From the NCBI GenBank assembly GCA_964369145.1, contig CAYJEE010000001.1, forward strand, positions 1-64,000: a stretch of DNA of 64,000 nt, given 5' to 3'. Below the pieces are notes generated by a model, which did not search any database, had not been told where the DNA came from, and was given only the letters and a program-made list of their open reading frames with translations. The position numbers were made by a program, and so were the translations under genes. Each line of letters begins with the position of its first letter. Positions within the stretch are counted from its first letter, which is position 1. Below, piece by piece: positions 1-7,646 of this stretch. This DNA is from UBA910 sp964369145. Lineage in GTDB: Bacteria > Patescibacteriota > Minisyncoccia > Phycocordibacterales > DATDWN01.

Positions 1-2000
1 GTATTGAGATTACAAAAACAAAACGACACGATATCGATGTGCTCGTAGACAGTATTAGTATTCTCGACTTTATCGACAATGAAGCTGATGCACAGGAGCG
101 TCTCGCTGAGTCGCTCGAAAAAGCCCTCGAAGAATCAGAAGGTCTCGTAAAAGTACTCTTTCGAGATATGGGACGCGAACAAGATGAAAAAGATTACAAA
201 CCAGAAGAGGTCTTTATGTCCTCAAAACTTTCATGTCCAAAAGACGGCTATTCATACCCAGAAGTAGAGCCACGACTTTTTTCTTTCAACTCTCCATATG
301 GTGCATGCCCAGAGTGTAATGGTCTCGGTACCCGGCATTTTTTCGGTAATGAAGTGTGTCCAAAATGTAACGGAGCACGACTGCGTGAAGAAGCGCTCCA
401 TGTCCTTATCGGCAAGAAAAACATTGTCGACTTTGTGGCACTTTCTATCAAAGATGCAAATCAATTTCTCGCAGACTTGAAGCTTTCAGAGCGAGAACAA
501 AATATTGCAAAAGTTGTGCTCAAAGAGATCAAATCTCGAATTGATTTTATGGTCAATGTCGGTATTGAGTATTTGTCTTTAGATCGTCGTGCACATACAC
601 TCTCAGGTGGAGAAGCACAGCGTATCAGACTCGCGTCTCAGCTCGGTTCTGGGCTCGTGGGGGCACTCTACGTGCTCGATGAACCGACGATCGGTTTGCA
701 CTCTCGCGACAACGATCGCTTAATCGAAACTTTGCTCAACCTCCGTGATCTTGGAAACACCATTATCGTCGTTGAACACGACGAGGATACTATTTTTGCA
801 TCAGATTATATTATTGATATTGGTCCAGGTGCTGGTGTGCATGGGGGGAATGTGGTGGTGGCAGGGTACCTCGATGAGCTTATCACTGCAAAGAAAAATA
901 CCTCAGGGTCAATTACTCTCGACTATCTCCGGGGGGACAACTTTGTCGAAGTGCCAGAAAAAAGACGAGATACTCCAAAAGGTGAAATCCAAATCAGAGG
1001 CGGAAAAGTATTTAATATTAAAAATCTCAATGTGGATATTCCGCTTGGAAAGTTTGTGTCAGTGACGGGTGTGTCTGGTTCAGGAAAGTCGTCGTTTGTA
1101 TATGAGATTGTGCACAAAAACCTCCTTGCTCGACTCGAGAGAAAATACAGAAGTGCAGAGACATTTAATGCAAAAAGCTTTACCGGTACCGAGTACCTCG
1201 GTCGTGCGATTTTGATAGACCAGAGTCCTATTGGTCGTACACCGCGCTCAAACCCTGCGACATATACCGGTGCGTGGACATTTATTCGTGACCTCTTTGC
1301 AGAGACTGCGGAAGCGCGAGCACGTGGGTGGAAGTCGAGCCGTTTTTCTTTCAATGTAAAAGGTGGACGATGTGAGACCTGTCAGGGAAATGGAGAGATC
1401 GAAGTGGAGATGCACTTTTTGCCGACTGTGTATGTACCATGTGATGTATGTAAAGGAAAGCGCTTCATGAAAGAAACGCTCGATGTGAAGTATAAAAAGA
1501 AAAATGTGTACGATGTGCTCGAAATGACAATCGAAGAGGCGCTCACATTCTACGAAGATATTCCGGCTATTTCAGATCGCCTCAAGAGTTTAAGTGATGT
1601 GGGACTCGGATACCTAAAACTCGGTCAGTCTGCAACCACACTCTCAGGTGGAGAAGCACAGCGTGTGAAGATTTCTTCAGAGCTCTACCGTCCACACCTT
1701 CAGAAAACAATTTACCTTTTAGATGAGCCGACGATCGGTCTCCACTACGAAGATGTGAAAAAACTAATTGAGATTTTGCAGAAACTGGTAGATAAAGGAA
1801 ACACGGTGGTGGTGATCGAACACAACCTCGACCTGATCAAGTCGTCTGACTACGTGATCGATATTGGTCCCGAGGGGGGAGCTGGAGGAGGAAATATTGT
1901 CGCAAAAGGAACTCCTGAAGAAGTGGCAAATGTGGAAAAAAGTTATACAGGGAAATATCTCGCAAAGGTGCTGAAGGATTATAGAAATCGGAAGAAGTAG
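1..2000 (+). CDS. uvrA: UvrA excinuclease ABC subunit A (5' truncated)
   Basis: ATPase and damage-recognition subunit of UvrABC nucleotide-excision repair; it loads UvrB on damaged DNA. The 5' end lies outside the window: the frame is open from base 3, giving about the last 665 residues of a protein normally near 940. Seen in order: Cys motifs CPECNGLG and CPKCNGARL of the first zinc region, ABC signature LSGGEAQRIRL with Walker B LYVLDEPTIGLH, then the second half with Walker A GVSGSGKSS, zinc pairs CETCQGNG and CDVCKGKR, a second LSGGEAQRVKI and LLDEPTIGLH. This double ABC layout is diagnostic. uvrC follows 0.65 kb downstream, separated by two minus-strand genes. Confidence 0.98.
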   Translation, partial: IEITKTKRHDIDVLVDSISILDFIDNEADAQERLAESLEKALEESEGLVKVLFRDMGREQDEKDYKPEEVFMSSKLSCPKDGYSYPEVEPRLFSFNSPYGACPECNGLGTRHFFGNEVCPKCNGARLREEALHVLIGKKNIVDFVALSIKDANQFLADLKLSEREQNIAKVVLKEIKSRIDFMVNVGIEYLSLDRRAHTLSGGEAQRIRLASQLGSGLVGALYVLDEPTIGLHSRDNDRLIETLLNLRDLGNTIIVVEHDEDTIFASDYIIDIGPGAGVHGGNVVVAGYLDELITAKKNTSGSITLDYLRGDNFVEVPEKRRDTPKGEIQIRGGKVFNIKNLNVDIPLGKFVSVTGVSGSGKSSFVYEIVHKNLLARLERKYRSAETFNAKSFTGTEYLGRAILIDQSPIGRTPRSNPATYTGAWTFIRDLFAETAEARARGWKSSRFSFNVKGGRCETCQGNGEIEVEMHFLPTVYVPCDVCKGKRFMKETLDVKYKKKNVYDVLEMTIEEALTFYEDIPAISDRLKSLSDVGLGYLKLGQSATTLSGGEAQRVKISSELYRPHLQKTIYLLDEPTIGLHYEDVKKLIEILQKLVDKGNTVVVIEHNLDLIKSSDYVIDIGPEGGAGGGNIVAKGTPEEVANVEKSYTGKYLAKVLKDYRNRKK

Positions 2001-2019
2001 AAGTTACTAGCAAGAGGTA

Positions 2020-2050
2020 AGAAAAAGCGGGCGCCCTGTGGGGCGCCCGC
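2020..2050 (-). terminator. rho-independent terminator of the RHH gene
   Basis: Perfect 10-bp stem (GCGGGCGCCC/GGGCGCCCGC) with a 4-nt TGTG loop. On the minus strand a run of five T follows, so it ends the small minus-strand gene just upstream. The GC-rich stem stands out from the AT-rich surroundings. Confidence 0.88.
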
Positions 2051-2058
2051 GTTTCGGG

Positions 2059-2328
2059 CTAGTGGGTCATTTCGGGTAGAACCACTTGCCGCAGTTCTTC
2101 AATTTGACGGGACAACGCTTCTTCCCGTCTTCCGGCGCCGGTTAAGAGCGCAATGATCATGTCCAGCTTGACGCTATCTCCTCCTTTTCCCGTGAGCACT
2201 TGCAGACGGCAGAAATCAGAGATGTTACGGGCGCCAGCGGCAGCGCATGCGCTTTCGATTTGACCAAACTCCTCTTTGCTTACGCGAAAGTTGATGAGTT
2301 TATTACGTTGATTTGGTGGGCGGGGCAT
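2059..2328 (-). CDS. ribbon-helix-helix DNA-binding protein, MobC-like N-terminus
   Basis: 89 residues. Residues about 9-45 (NKLINFRVSKEEFGQIESAC, then AGARNISDFCRLQVL) match the ribbon-helix-helix pattern of small repressors and of MobC-type relaxosome proteins; the C-terminus looks helical. ATG start with Shine-Dalgarno CTGAGGT about 6 nt upstream. The promoter on the minus strand is TTGACT-17-TACTAA, with a perfect 12-bp palindrome over the -10, which suggests autorepression. The gene has its own terminator and is GC-richer than uvrA and uvrC. No relaxase is nearby, so a mobilisation role is not supported; a transcription factor is the safer reading. Confidence 0.7.
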   Translation of the reverse strand: MPRPPNQRNKLINFRVSKEEFGQIESACAAAGARNISDFCRLQVLTGKGGDSVKLDMIIALLTGAGRREEALSRQIEELRQVVLPEMTH

Positions 2329-2363
2329 AACGGACCTCAGGTCTTAGAATGGTTACTGCTCTG

Positions 2364-2375
2364 TACTAATTAGTA
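2364..2375. promoter_or_regulatory. palindromic operator over the -10 of the RHH gene
   Basis: TACTAATTAGTA is a perfect 12-bp palindrome whose right half is the predicted minus-strand -10 (TACTAA). The -35 TTGACT reads on the minus strand at 2393-2398 with 17-bp spacing. A dyad at this place fits binding by the encoded ribbon-helix-helix protein; this is inference. Confidence 0.5.
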
Positions 2376-2420
2376 ACATTTACTAGACTTAAAGTCAAGT
2401 TTGTTGTAAATAAATAGTTT

Positions 2421-2445
2421 AAAACCGGCCCTAAGGCCGGTTTTT
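2421..2445. terminator. bidirectional terminator
   Basis: AAAACCGGCC-CTAA-GGCCGGTTTTT: 10-bp stem with A and T tails on both sides. The stop codon (TAG) of the 62-aa minus-strand gene lies in the loop, a compact arrangement also suspected at 42294-42325. Confidence 0.85.
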
Positions 2446-2619
2446 GTCGAGTTTCTTTGATATTGCACCAAGTTTTTCCGATAGGTCGGCCAAGTAGATG
2501 CAGGCTATACCTAGTGCAAGGAATACACCGAGACCGAGTGCGGCTGGTTCGTGTTTTTCAGCGTATACCTTAAACATCCAGCCGCTGATAATTGACATAA
2601 TGAATCCGATCAAGAACAT
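2431..2619 (-). CDS. small two-helix membrane protein
   Basis: 62 residues with two hydrophobic segments: residues 1-18 (MFLIGFIMSIISGWMFKV) and about 26-46 (AALGLGVFLALGIACIYLA), then a charged tail ending KKLDKNRP. ATG start with Shine-Dalgarno GGGAGA about 6 nt upstream. Its promoter overlaps and diverges from that of uvrC. No family recognised; a single-gene unit with its own terminator. Confidence 0.65.
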   Translation of the reverse strand: MFLIGFIMSIISGWMFKVYAEKHEPAALGLGVFLALGIACIYLADLSEKLGAISKKLDKNRP

Positions 2620-2654
2620 TGAAATTCTCCCACTTTTATAGTATAATACTTCAT

Positions 2655-3917
2655 ATGACTCGTCAATCCCTTATCGACACAATCAAAAAATTCCCAGAGA
2701 CACCTGGTGTCTACTTTTTTCGACGTACAAAAGGGACCTCGAGTGATATTTTGTATATCGGCAAAGCAACTTCTCTCCGCGACCGAGTGCGAAGCTACTT
2801 TTCAAACGATATTGCCGTCACTCGAGGTCCAAAAATTGTCGGCATGCTCGAAGAATGTACAGAGATCACGTTTGAGAAAACAGACTCTGTGCTCGAAGCA
2901 CTTCTTCTCGAAGCGCACCTGATTAAAAAATATCAGCCAGAATACAATACAAAAGAAAAGGATAATAAGAGTTTTTATTATGTCGTCATAACCAAAGAAG
3001 ATTTCCCTCGAGTGCTTTTGGTACGTGGAAGAGACATTCTCGTCGGTGCTCTCGGTGGAAAAAAGAAAAACGACTATACAATCGCGCATTCATTTGGCCC
3101 ATTTCCATCAGGGCAGACGCTTCGCGATGCACTCGGTCTCATCCGCAAGATTTTCCCTTTTCGCGACAAATGCGTACCGTGCGTAGGGGGGAAGTGTAAA
3201 CCATGTTTCAACCGACAGATCGGTCTCTGTCCTGGTGTGTGTACAGGAGAAATATCAATAGAAGACTACAATACAGCAATCAAACATATTGTACGCTTTT
3301 TCAATGGTGAGAAAAAAGCAATTCTTAAAGATTTGGAAAAGCAGATGAAGCTCCTCGCCAAAGCACAAAAGTTTGAAGAGGCAGGAGCACTAAAGAAACA
3401 AATATTTGCACTGACTCATATTCACGATGTATCACTTATAAAAGAAGAAAGCTTCGAAGCAAAAGCTCCGAGTGGTTTCCGTATTGAGTCGTACGATATC
3501 GCACACATGTCAGGACAAAACATGGTAGGTGTCATGACGGTACTTGAAGACGGGCAGATAGAAAAAGGGGAGTATCGAAAATTTAAAATACAGCACAATA
3601 CAGGAGCAGATGATACAAAGGCTCTGAAAGAAGTGATTACCCGTCGACTCGGGCACAATGAATGGCGTTTGCCAAACTTGATCGTAGTAGACGGGGGAGT
3701 CGCTCAAAAAAAAGCGATAGAAAAAGTGCTTCAGGAAAACATGGTGGCGATTCCGGTAGTTTCTGTAGTGAAAGATGAACGACATAAGCCGAAGGAAATC
3801 CTCGGGGACAAAAAGTATCTGTCATATGAGAAGGAAATTTTGCTTTCAAATGCAGAAGCACATCGATATGCAATCAGCTTCCATAAAACGTTGAGAAATA
3901 AAGGGATGCGGGGGTAG
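2655..3917 (+). CDS. uvrC: UvrC excinuclease subunit C, short form lacking HhH
   Basis: Dual-incision nuclease of UvrABC repair. 420 residues against about 600 usually. N-terminal GIY-YIG domain (GVYFF, ILYIGKA, catalytic-type DRVRSYF), cysteine cluster CVPCVGGKCKPC, a UVR-like helix pair (residues about 200-235), then the RNase-H-like nuclease (SYDIAHMSG, LIVVDGG, EAHRYAISFH). The protein ends right after this, so the C-terminal helix-hairpin-helix pair is absent. The usual RDEAHR is NAEAHR here. Start: ATG at 2655, because TATAAT at 2642-2647 ends 7 nt before it; the upstream in-frame Met at 2619 lies before the promoter. Predicted leaderless. Confidence 0.95.
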   Translation: MTRQSLIDTIKKFPETPGVYFFRRTKGTSSDILYIGKATSLRDRVRSYFSNDIAVTRGPKIVGMLEECTEITFEKTDSVLEALLLEAHLIKKYQPEYNTKEKDNKSFYYVVITKEDFPRVLLVRGRDILVGALGGKKKNDYTIAHSFGPFPSGQTLRDALGLIRKIFPFRDKCVPCVGGKCKPCFNRQIGLCPGVCTGEISIEDYNTAIKHIVRFFNGEKKAILKDLEKQMKLLAKAQKFEEAGALKKQIFALTHIHDVSLIKEESFEAKAPSGFRIESYDIAHMSGQNMVGVMTVLEDGQIEKGEYRKFKIQHNTGADDTKALKEVITRRLGHNEWRLPNLIVVDGGVAQKKAIEKVLQENMVAIPVVSVVKDERHKPKEILGDKKYLSYEKEILLSNAEAHRYAISFHKTLRNKGMRG

Positions 3918-3946
3918 TTGACAAGATTTCTATACTATGCTATTAT
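3918..3946 (+). promoter_or_regulatory. near-consensus sigma70 promoter
   Basis: TTGACA (3918-3923), 17-bp spacer, TATTAT (3941-3946), starting one base after the uvrC stop. There is no ORF with a ribosome-binding site directly downstream, so it probably drives the ncRNA that follows. Confidence 0.75.
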
Positions 3947-3952
3947 ATATAC

Positions 3953-4113
3953 AGTCAGGCGAAAGAAGCCTGAAGTTCCTGGAAAAACTTTTCCCGCCCC
4001 ATATCCTCACACACATCCTCCAGTAAACCCCCGACAGCATTTTTCTGCTTTGTATCTGCTCGCAAAAAGTTTTTCGTATTTGTATCCCGCGCCTCTGGTG
4101 CGGGATTTCTTTT
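3953..4113 (+). ncRNA. candidate small non-coding RNA
   Basis: About 160 nt between a near-consensus promoter and an intrinsic terminator (stem ATCCCGC/GCGGGAT at 4084-4106, then TTTCTTTTT). Near the 5' end is the hairpin CAGGC-GAAAGAA-GCCTG, then the self-complementary GGAAAAACTTTTCC. No start codon with a Shine-Dalgarno fits. It does not show the tetraloop region of SRP RNA and is too short for RNase P RNA; a 6S-like RNA cannot be excluded by eye. Identity unknown. Confidence 0.5.
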
Positions 4114-4185
4114 TATATACTTCGAAACAAAAAAATGAAAGGGTAAACTATACAGAGCACTTGGTACGCATGATATAATCTATTC

Positions 4186-5157
4186 ATGAATACATCATCA
4201 CCGATCAGAGTTGCAGTACTACGCGGAGGTCCTTCTGCAGAATACGATGTCTCATTGCGCACCGGAAGTGAAGTGTTGAAACATTTACCTCCTACATACA
4301 AAGGAATTGATATTTTAATTGATAAAGATGGTGTGTGGCATATGAACGGTACACCAAAATCTCCTGATAAAATTTTCCCGCACATCGATATTGTGTGGAA
4401 TGCACTCCATGGGAACTATGGTGAAGATGGGAAAATCCAACATATACTCGAAATGCATGGTATCCCACACACTGGTTCACCGGTATTGCCGAGTGCTCTG
4501 GGTGTAAATAAAATATTATCTAAAAACATTTTTGCAAAATACGGTATCCGTACGCCTCACTCTATAGCTTTACACAAAGATGAGATGTCGAATGCAAAGA
4601 TTCATGAAATCTTTACAACACTCCCGCATCCTGCAATCGTAAAACCAGCTTCAGGAGGATCATCGCTTGGGGTAAAAGTTGTGCAGACGATTCCCGAGCT
4701 CATCGCAGCGCTTGAAGAGGCTTTTGCATATGGAGAAAAAGTGGTGGTAGAAGAATACATCACTGGACGCGAAGCTACGTGTGGGATCATCTCAGGTTTT
4801 AGAGATGAGAGTTTGTATGCACTCCCCGTGCTTGAGGTAAAAAAGCCAGAAGGGCACACTCATCACACCTTTGATCATAAAATGGATGGAGGAGTCATGT
4901 TTGATCATCAGAGTTTGACCGCACTCGAAAGAGCAGAAGCAAAACGTGTGGCAATGCTTGCTCATCGCGCACTCGGACTTTCTCATTACTCACGCGCAGA
5001 CATGATCGTGCATCCACGAAGAGGAGTTTTCCTTTTGGAAGTCAACAGTCAGCCGAGTCTCAAAGAGGATGGAGCTTTTACTCACGGTCTCGAACATATC
5101 GGAAGCTCACTATCTCATTTTCTGGATCATGTGTTGGGAAGAGCAGGGAAGAAGTAA
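4186..5157 (+). CDS. ddl: D-alanine--D-alanine ligase
   Basis: ATP-grasp enzyme that makes D-Ala-D-Ala for peptidoglycan. 323 residues, normal length. Motifs: N-terminal RGGPSAEYDVSLRTG, HGNYGEDGKIQ, VKPASGGSSLGV (ATP-binding loop), EEYITGREAT, and metal-binding LLEVNSQPSL (families usually show EVNT-PG, so the PG is changed). Start: TATAAT at 4174-4179 ends 6 nt before the ATG and there is no Shine-Dalgarno, so the mRNA is probably leaderless. Shows that this organism builds its own peptidoglycan cross-links. Confidence 0.96.
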   Translation: MNTSSPIRVAVLRGGPSAEYDVSLRTGSEVLKHLPPTYKGIDILIDKDGVWHMNGTPKSPDKIFPHIDIVWNALHGNYGEDGKIQHILEMHGIPHTGSPVLPSALGVNKILSKNIFAKYGIRTPHSIALHKDEMSNAKIHEIFTTLPHPAIVKPASGGSSLGVKVVQTIPELIAALEEAFAYGEKVVVEEYITGREATCGIISGFRDESLYALPVLEVKKPEGHTHHTFDHKMDGGVMFDHQSLTALERAEAKRVAMLAHRALGLSHYSRADMIVHPRRGVFLLEVNSQPSLKEDGAFTHGLEHIGSSLSHFLDHVLGRAGKK

Positions 5158-5171
5158 TATTTTATAATATA

Positions 5172-5204
5172 TAAAAAATGGCGCCTGCATCGTGCAAACG
5201 CCAT
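5172..5204 (-). terminator. terminator of the 13-codon minus-strand unit
   Basis: Stem ATGGCG/CGCCAT with an inner GCA-TCG-TGC hairpin. On the minus strand six T follow directly. Confidence 0.7.
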
Positions 5205-5220
5205 CTTGTCCTTCGAGGGT

Positions 5221-5262
5221 TTACACACCCCAGAGGACTGAACTTCTTTCTGTTAAGGTCAT
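5221..5262 (-). CDS. 13-residue peptide with strong Shine-Dalgarno
   Basis: Minus-strand ORF MTLTERSSVLWGV. AGGAGG lies exactly 6 nt before the ATG; promoter TTGACA-17-TATGCT lies directly upstream (-35 inside the palindrome at 5306-5323) and a terminator follows, so the predicted transcript is only about 105 nt. It could be a tiny protein or toxin-like peptide, or a regulatory RNA that happens to be translated. The complete promoter, ribosome site, ORF and terminator set is the evidence; no homology is known to me. Confidence 0.5.
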   Translation of the reverse strand: MTLTERSSVLWGV

Positions 5263-5305
5263 CCGTAACCTCCTTTCAATAAAAGCATATCATATATTAA
5301 ATTTA

Positions 5306-5323
5306 TTGTCAATATATTGACAA
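5306..5323. promoter_or_regulatory. palindrome carrying two divergent -35 boxes
   Basis: TTGTCAATATATTGACAA is a perfect 18-bp palindrome. One half is the -35 (TTGACA) of the minus-strand peptide unit with TATGCT 17 bp away; the other is the -35 of the plus-strand TIGR03437 gene with TATATT (5339-5344) 16 bp away. One bound protein could switch both units. Confidence 0.6.
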
Positions 5324-5428
5324 ATATTTGATATAGTCTATATTGGTCTCTTGTGCATATTTGTTTATATGCATAAGAAAGTCCCTGTTTAGGGCCTTAC
5401 TTAAAAAATGTAAGAAAGGGGTTTCCTC

Positions 5429-6187
5429 TTGAAACTCATAGTTGTTCTTTTTATCATGCTGTTGGTCTCCAGCACCTCGGCCTTTACTCAGACGCTTTAC
5501 TCAATCGTTTCGGGTACGACCAACACAAACAACATTTGCGCTGGAGCACTCGTGTCTGCCTACGGGAATTTCCCGGGGGTATCGGCTCAGTCAGTGAACC
5601 AGTCGACCAATGTTGGGGGTCTGCAGGTGCGGGTCAACGGGGTGAATGCTCCGATGAGCTATGTCTCGCAGGGTCAGATTAACTTTCAAGTGCCGTACGG
5701 CACCAGCTCAACTGCCGTCTTTCAGGTGGTTAAGCAGGGGCAAGGACCATGGTCTTCCCAGACTGTTTCTCGCGGGCTCAGTGCTGCGTGTCTCGGCGGT
5801 ATGCCTTTCAATGGGCAACCTCTCGTGACCAACGCAATGACTGGCGCGATTGTGAGCTCTAGTCAACCTGTTGCGACGGGAACATTGCTGACCGTCTGGG
5901 TTGCTGGTGGTGGGCAGACAAATCCTGGTCAGTCGACTGGTGTTCCTGCTTCGGGAGTCGCATGGTATTCGTATCCGGTTTCGGTTACATGCCTTTCCGG
6001 ATGTTACTCTGGACCAATTTACGTCCAGTACGCAGGTGCTGCACCGGGTTATGTTGGGCTTGGGCAGATCACATTCGCTGTTCCTTCGGCCTCTCCTGGA
6101 ATGCGTTCGTTGAACTTCCAGTCCGTTTATGGCCCTGGCCAAAACGTGGCTGGTTCCAGTTTTAACCTCTCTGTTACTGTTCAGTAG
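5429..6187 (+). CDS. secreted TIGR03437-type beta-domain protein
   Basis: 252 residues. Signal peptide at residues 1-20 (MKLIVVLFIMLLVSSTSAFT). The body matches the repeat called TIGR03437, typical of Acidobacteria (Solibacter): GGLQVRVNGVNAPMSYVS, GQINFQVPYGT, then LLTVWVAGGGQTNPGQSTG and GYVGLGQITFAVPSASPG. Here it is a single stand-alone unit; in Acidobacteria it is usually the C-terminus of larger proteins. TTG start chosen because AAGAAAGGGG lies just upstream and the signal peptide starts there. The 5' UTR of about 75 nt has two small hairpins. GC-richer than ddl; probably acquired. Role unknown, exported. Confidence 0.75.
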   Translation: MKLIVVLFIMLLVSSTSAFTQTLYSIVSGTTNTNNICAGALVSAYGNFPGVSAQSVNQSTNVGGLQVRVNGVNAPMSYVSQGQINFQVPYGTSSTAVFQVVKQGQGPWSSQTVSRGLSAACLGGMPFNGQPLVTNAMTGAIVSSSQPVATGTLLTVWVAGGGQTNPGQSTGVPASGVAWYSYPVSVTCLSGCYSGPIYVQYAGAAPGYVGLGQITFAVPSASPGMRSLNFQSVYGPGQNVAGSSFNLSVTVQ

Positions 6188-6292
6188 CGAGTGAGGTAGA
6201 AAAAAATTCATAGTTACTTTCTAGTTGCTATGAACCCCGCGACGCAGTGTCGCGGGATTACCAAGTAAACATTGTTCTTTTGTTTCAGATCG

Positions 6293-6318
6293 TCCGCGCC
6301 GTTGTGCGTGGATTTTTC
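6293..6318 (+). terminator. terminator after the TIGR03437 gene
   Basis: TCCGCGC/GCGTGGA stem (one G-T pair) followed by five T. A second strong hairpin without a T-run (CCCGCGAC/GTGTCGCGGG) lies upstream around 6236-6256. Confidence 0.7.
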
Positions 6319-6333
6319 GTTGTAAAAATTTAA

Positions 6334-6702
6334 TTACAATGTAAACAAATATATTCCCATGATAATAGCGATGATGCCGTAGATCATAAAAAATCGTTTT
6401 GATTTTTTAATTGCTATTTCACTGAGGAGTTGTGGTGCAAAGATGTATACGAGTCCTTTGAGTCCGACAAGCCATGCAAATGCAGTCACTATTGTTCTCC
6501 ATGTTCCATCCCAGATATTATATTGGATGAGGTACATTGAGGAGAGAAAGATGAGAATAACGCCCGTGAGGTAGATAATCGCCGGGTGATCAAAGAAATC
6601 TTTTAAAAGATGGGGGATACTCTTTCGTCTAAAGATCATAAAAAACCCGCTCATGATTAAATATACTGAAAGAATTTTTAATGTAATCAATGTGGTGTCC
6701 AT
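6334..6702 (-). CDS. four-helix integral membrane protein
   Basis: 122 residues with four hydrophobic segments (about 8-25, 43-62, 69-92 and 104-121). The FFDHPAIIYLTGVILIFLSS segment and the later W..I.TAFAWLVGLKGLVYIFAP pattern resemble small uncharacterised membrane proteins of several bacteria; I cannot name a family with confidence. A TATAGT directly precedes the minus-strand ATG and no Shine-Dalgarno is seen. It is convergent with the TIGR03437 gene. Confidence 0.75.
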   Translation of the reverse strand: MDTTLITLKILSVYLIMSGFFMIFRRKSIPHLLKDFFDHPAIIYLTGVILIFLSSMYLIQYNIWDGTWRTIVTAFAWLVGLKGLVYIFAPQLLSEIAIKKSKRFFMIYGIIAIIMGIYLFTL

Positions 6703-6805
6703 ACTATATGTTTAGCTATTAATATACTAATTGTATACCTGGTCGAGGTTAATACAAATAAGCTGTTATTGATGTTGGGTAGTATTATACATTTTGATAA
6801 CAGAA

Positions 6806-6853
6806 AACCCGTCCACCGAAGCAGAGGGTAATCTGCTCCAGTCGACGGGTGTG
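6806..6853 (-). terminator. terminator of the secreted beta-rich gene
   Basis: On the minus strand: outer stem CCCGTC/GACGGG, inner stem GCAGA-TTACCC-TCTGC, then TTTTCTGTT. Confidence 0.8.
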
Positions 6854-6854
6854 A

Positions 6855-7487
6855 CTAGAAGAACGAGTAGCGTATCCCGATACCGGGATAGCTGTTACCG
6901 GTCACATGGTGACCGATGATGCCGAACGATACTGGGCTGTTGCGAGTTGGTTTTACCATCAGCCAGTACTCGCCATACCCAGAACCATCGGGGAAGAAAC
7001 GGCGGTAGCCTTCTCCCCATACCTCAATACTCTTCACTTTCTTTGAGTTTGTTGCACCGCCGACCAAAATGTTGTTGGGACGAATCCCAATAAATCGAGG
7101 TAGGGCAGTGACAAACAATCCAGCGAGGGGCTTTCTTAGTTTCGGGATGGCTTCAGTGACGTTAATCCGAGGACCGACCTGAAAGAAGCCGAGGTTGTGG
7201 GTAGGGAACCCTCCTGTCTCGGTTTGGACCGAGAACCATTTCATTTTTTGGTGTGGTGGTGTATACCACACCAAATGGTTGGTGAACGGCTTTTCTCCCG
7301 GCGCGGATTCGACGAATCCGAATCCGTTGATTTTTCCTCTCGAGGTGTTCACACCCCAAGCGTATTGGGGGTAGAGCATTGGGCCCCGCGGTGTTGCGAA
7401 GCCTTCGGCCCAGGCATGGACGAAGGTTTTTGGTGCTTCCTGGGCGAATACAGCCACACAGGCGAGTAATACTATGATTGCTTTCAA
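6855..7487 (-). CDS. secreted beta-rich protein of unknown function
   Basis: 210 residues with a short signal peptide (MKAIIVLLACVAVFAQ). The body is rich in alternating hydrophobic and aromatic strands and ends GIGIRYSFF; a terminal aromatic strand is typical of outer-membrane beta-barrels, which is odd in an organism expected to lack an outer membrane. TTG start chosen from AGGAG 8 nt upstream. Promoter TTGACA-16-TATAAA (minus-strand boxes at 7530-7535 and 7508-7513). Strong own terminator, GC-richer than neighbours. Not recognised; similar in style to the gene at 31619-32200. Confidence 0.65.
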   Translation of the reverse strand: MKAIIVLLACVAVFAQEAPKTFVHAWAEGFATPRGPMLYPQYAWGVNTSRGKINGFGFVESAPGEKPFTNHLVWYTPPHQKMKWFSVQTETGGFPTHNLGFFQVGPRINVTEAIPKLRKPLAGLFVTALPRFIGIRPNNILVGGATNSKKVKSIEVWGEGYRRFFPDGSGYGEYWLMVKPTRNSPVSFGIIGHHVTGNSYPGIGIRYSFF

Positions 7488-7561
7488 AATCAGGTCTCCT
7501 GCATTTATTTATATAGGAAAATTGGGGGGTGTCAATGTGGGGCTATATAACTTTAAATCCA

Positions 7562-7622
7562 ATCAGTTCGAGTCCTGATGCGAGCAATCCCCATTGCTCG
7601 CTTAGGGTCCACAATAAAAAAG
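7562..7622 (+). repeat. tRNA-Ala 3' fragment in reverse orientation, split by a hairpin
   Basis: A T-arm-like GTTCGAGTCCTGAT is followed by a perfect hairpin (GCGAGCAA-TCCCCA-TTGCTCGC, 7580-7601), then AGGGTCCACAATAAAAAAG (7604-7622). That last 19-mer is the inverse of the 3' end plus trailer of the real tRNA-Ala (7636-7654), so the two form a long inverted repeat around CGCC-TCTC-GGCG. It reads as a rearranged second copy of the tRNA 3' end. Confidence 0.7.
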
Positions 7623-7643
7623 ACGCCTCTCGGCGCTTTTTTA
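7615..7643 (-). terminator. terminator of tRNA-Ala
   Basis: Minus strand: AAAAAAG-C-GCC-GAGA-GGC-G-TCTTTTTT directly after the tRNA 3' end. Confidence 0.6.
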
Positions 7644-7646
7644 TTG

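Noticed and set aside
2059..2328. Plasmid mobilisation locus (MobC)
   Set aside because: No relaxase, origin of transfer or other mobilisation gene nearby; the ribbon-helix-helix fold alone does not support it.
2619..2654. Longer N-terminus for UvrC from 2619
   Set aside because: Lies upstream of the TATAAT box and overlaps the divergent small gene; the family starts near MTRQSLIDTIKKFP.
3918..4178. 86-codon open frame over the uvrC-ddl gap
   Set aside because: Begins with TTG inside the -35 box, has no ribosome site, crosses a terminator and overlaps the ddl promoter; the ncRNA reading fits better.
5708..6211. 167-codon minus-strand frame antisense to the TIGR03437 gene
   Set aside because: Arg/Ser-rich shadow of a GC-rich gene with no start signals; the plus-strand protein has a signal peptide and a recognised domain.
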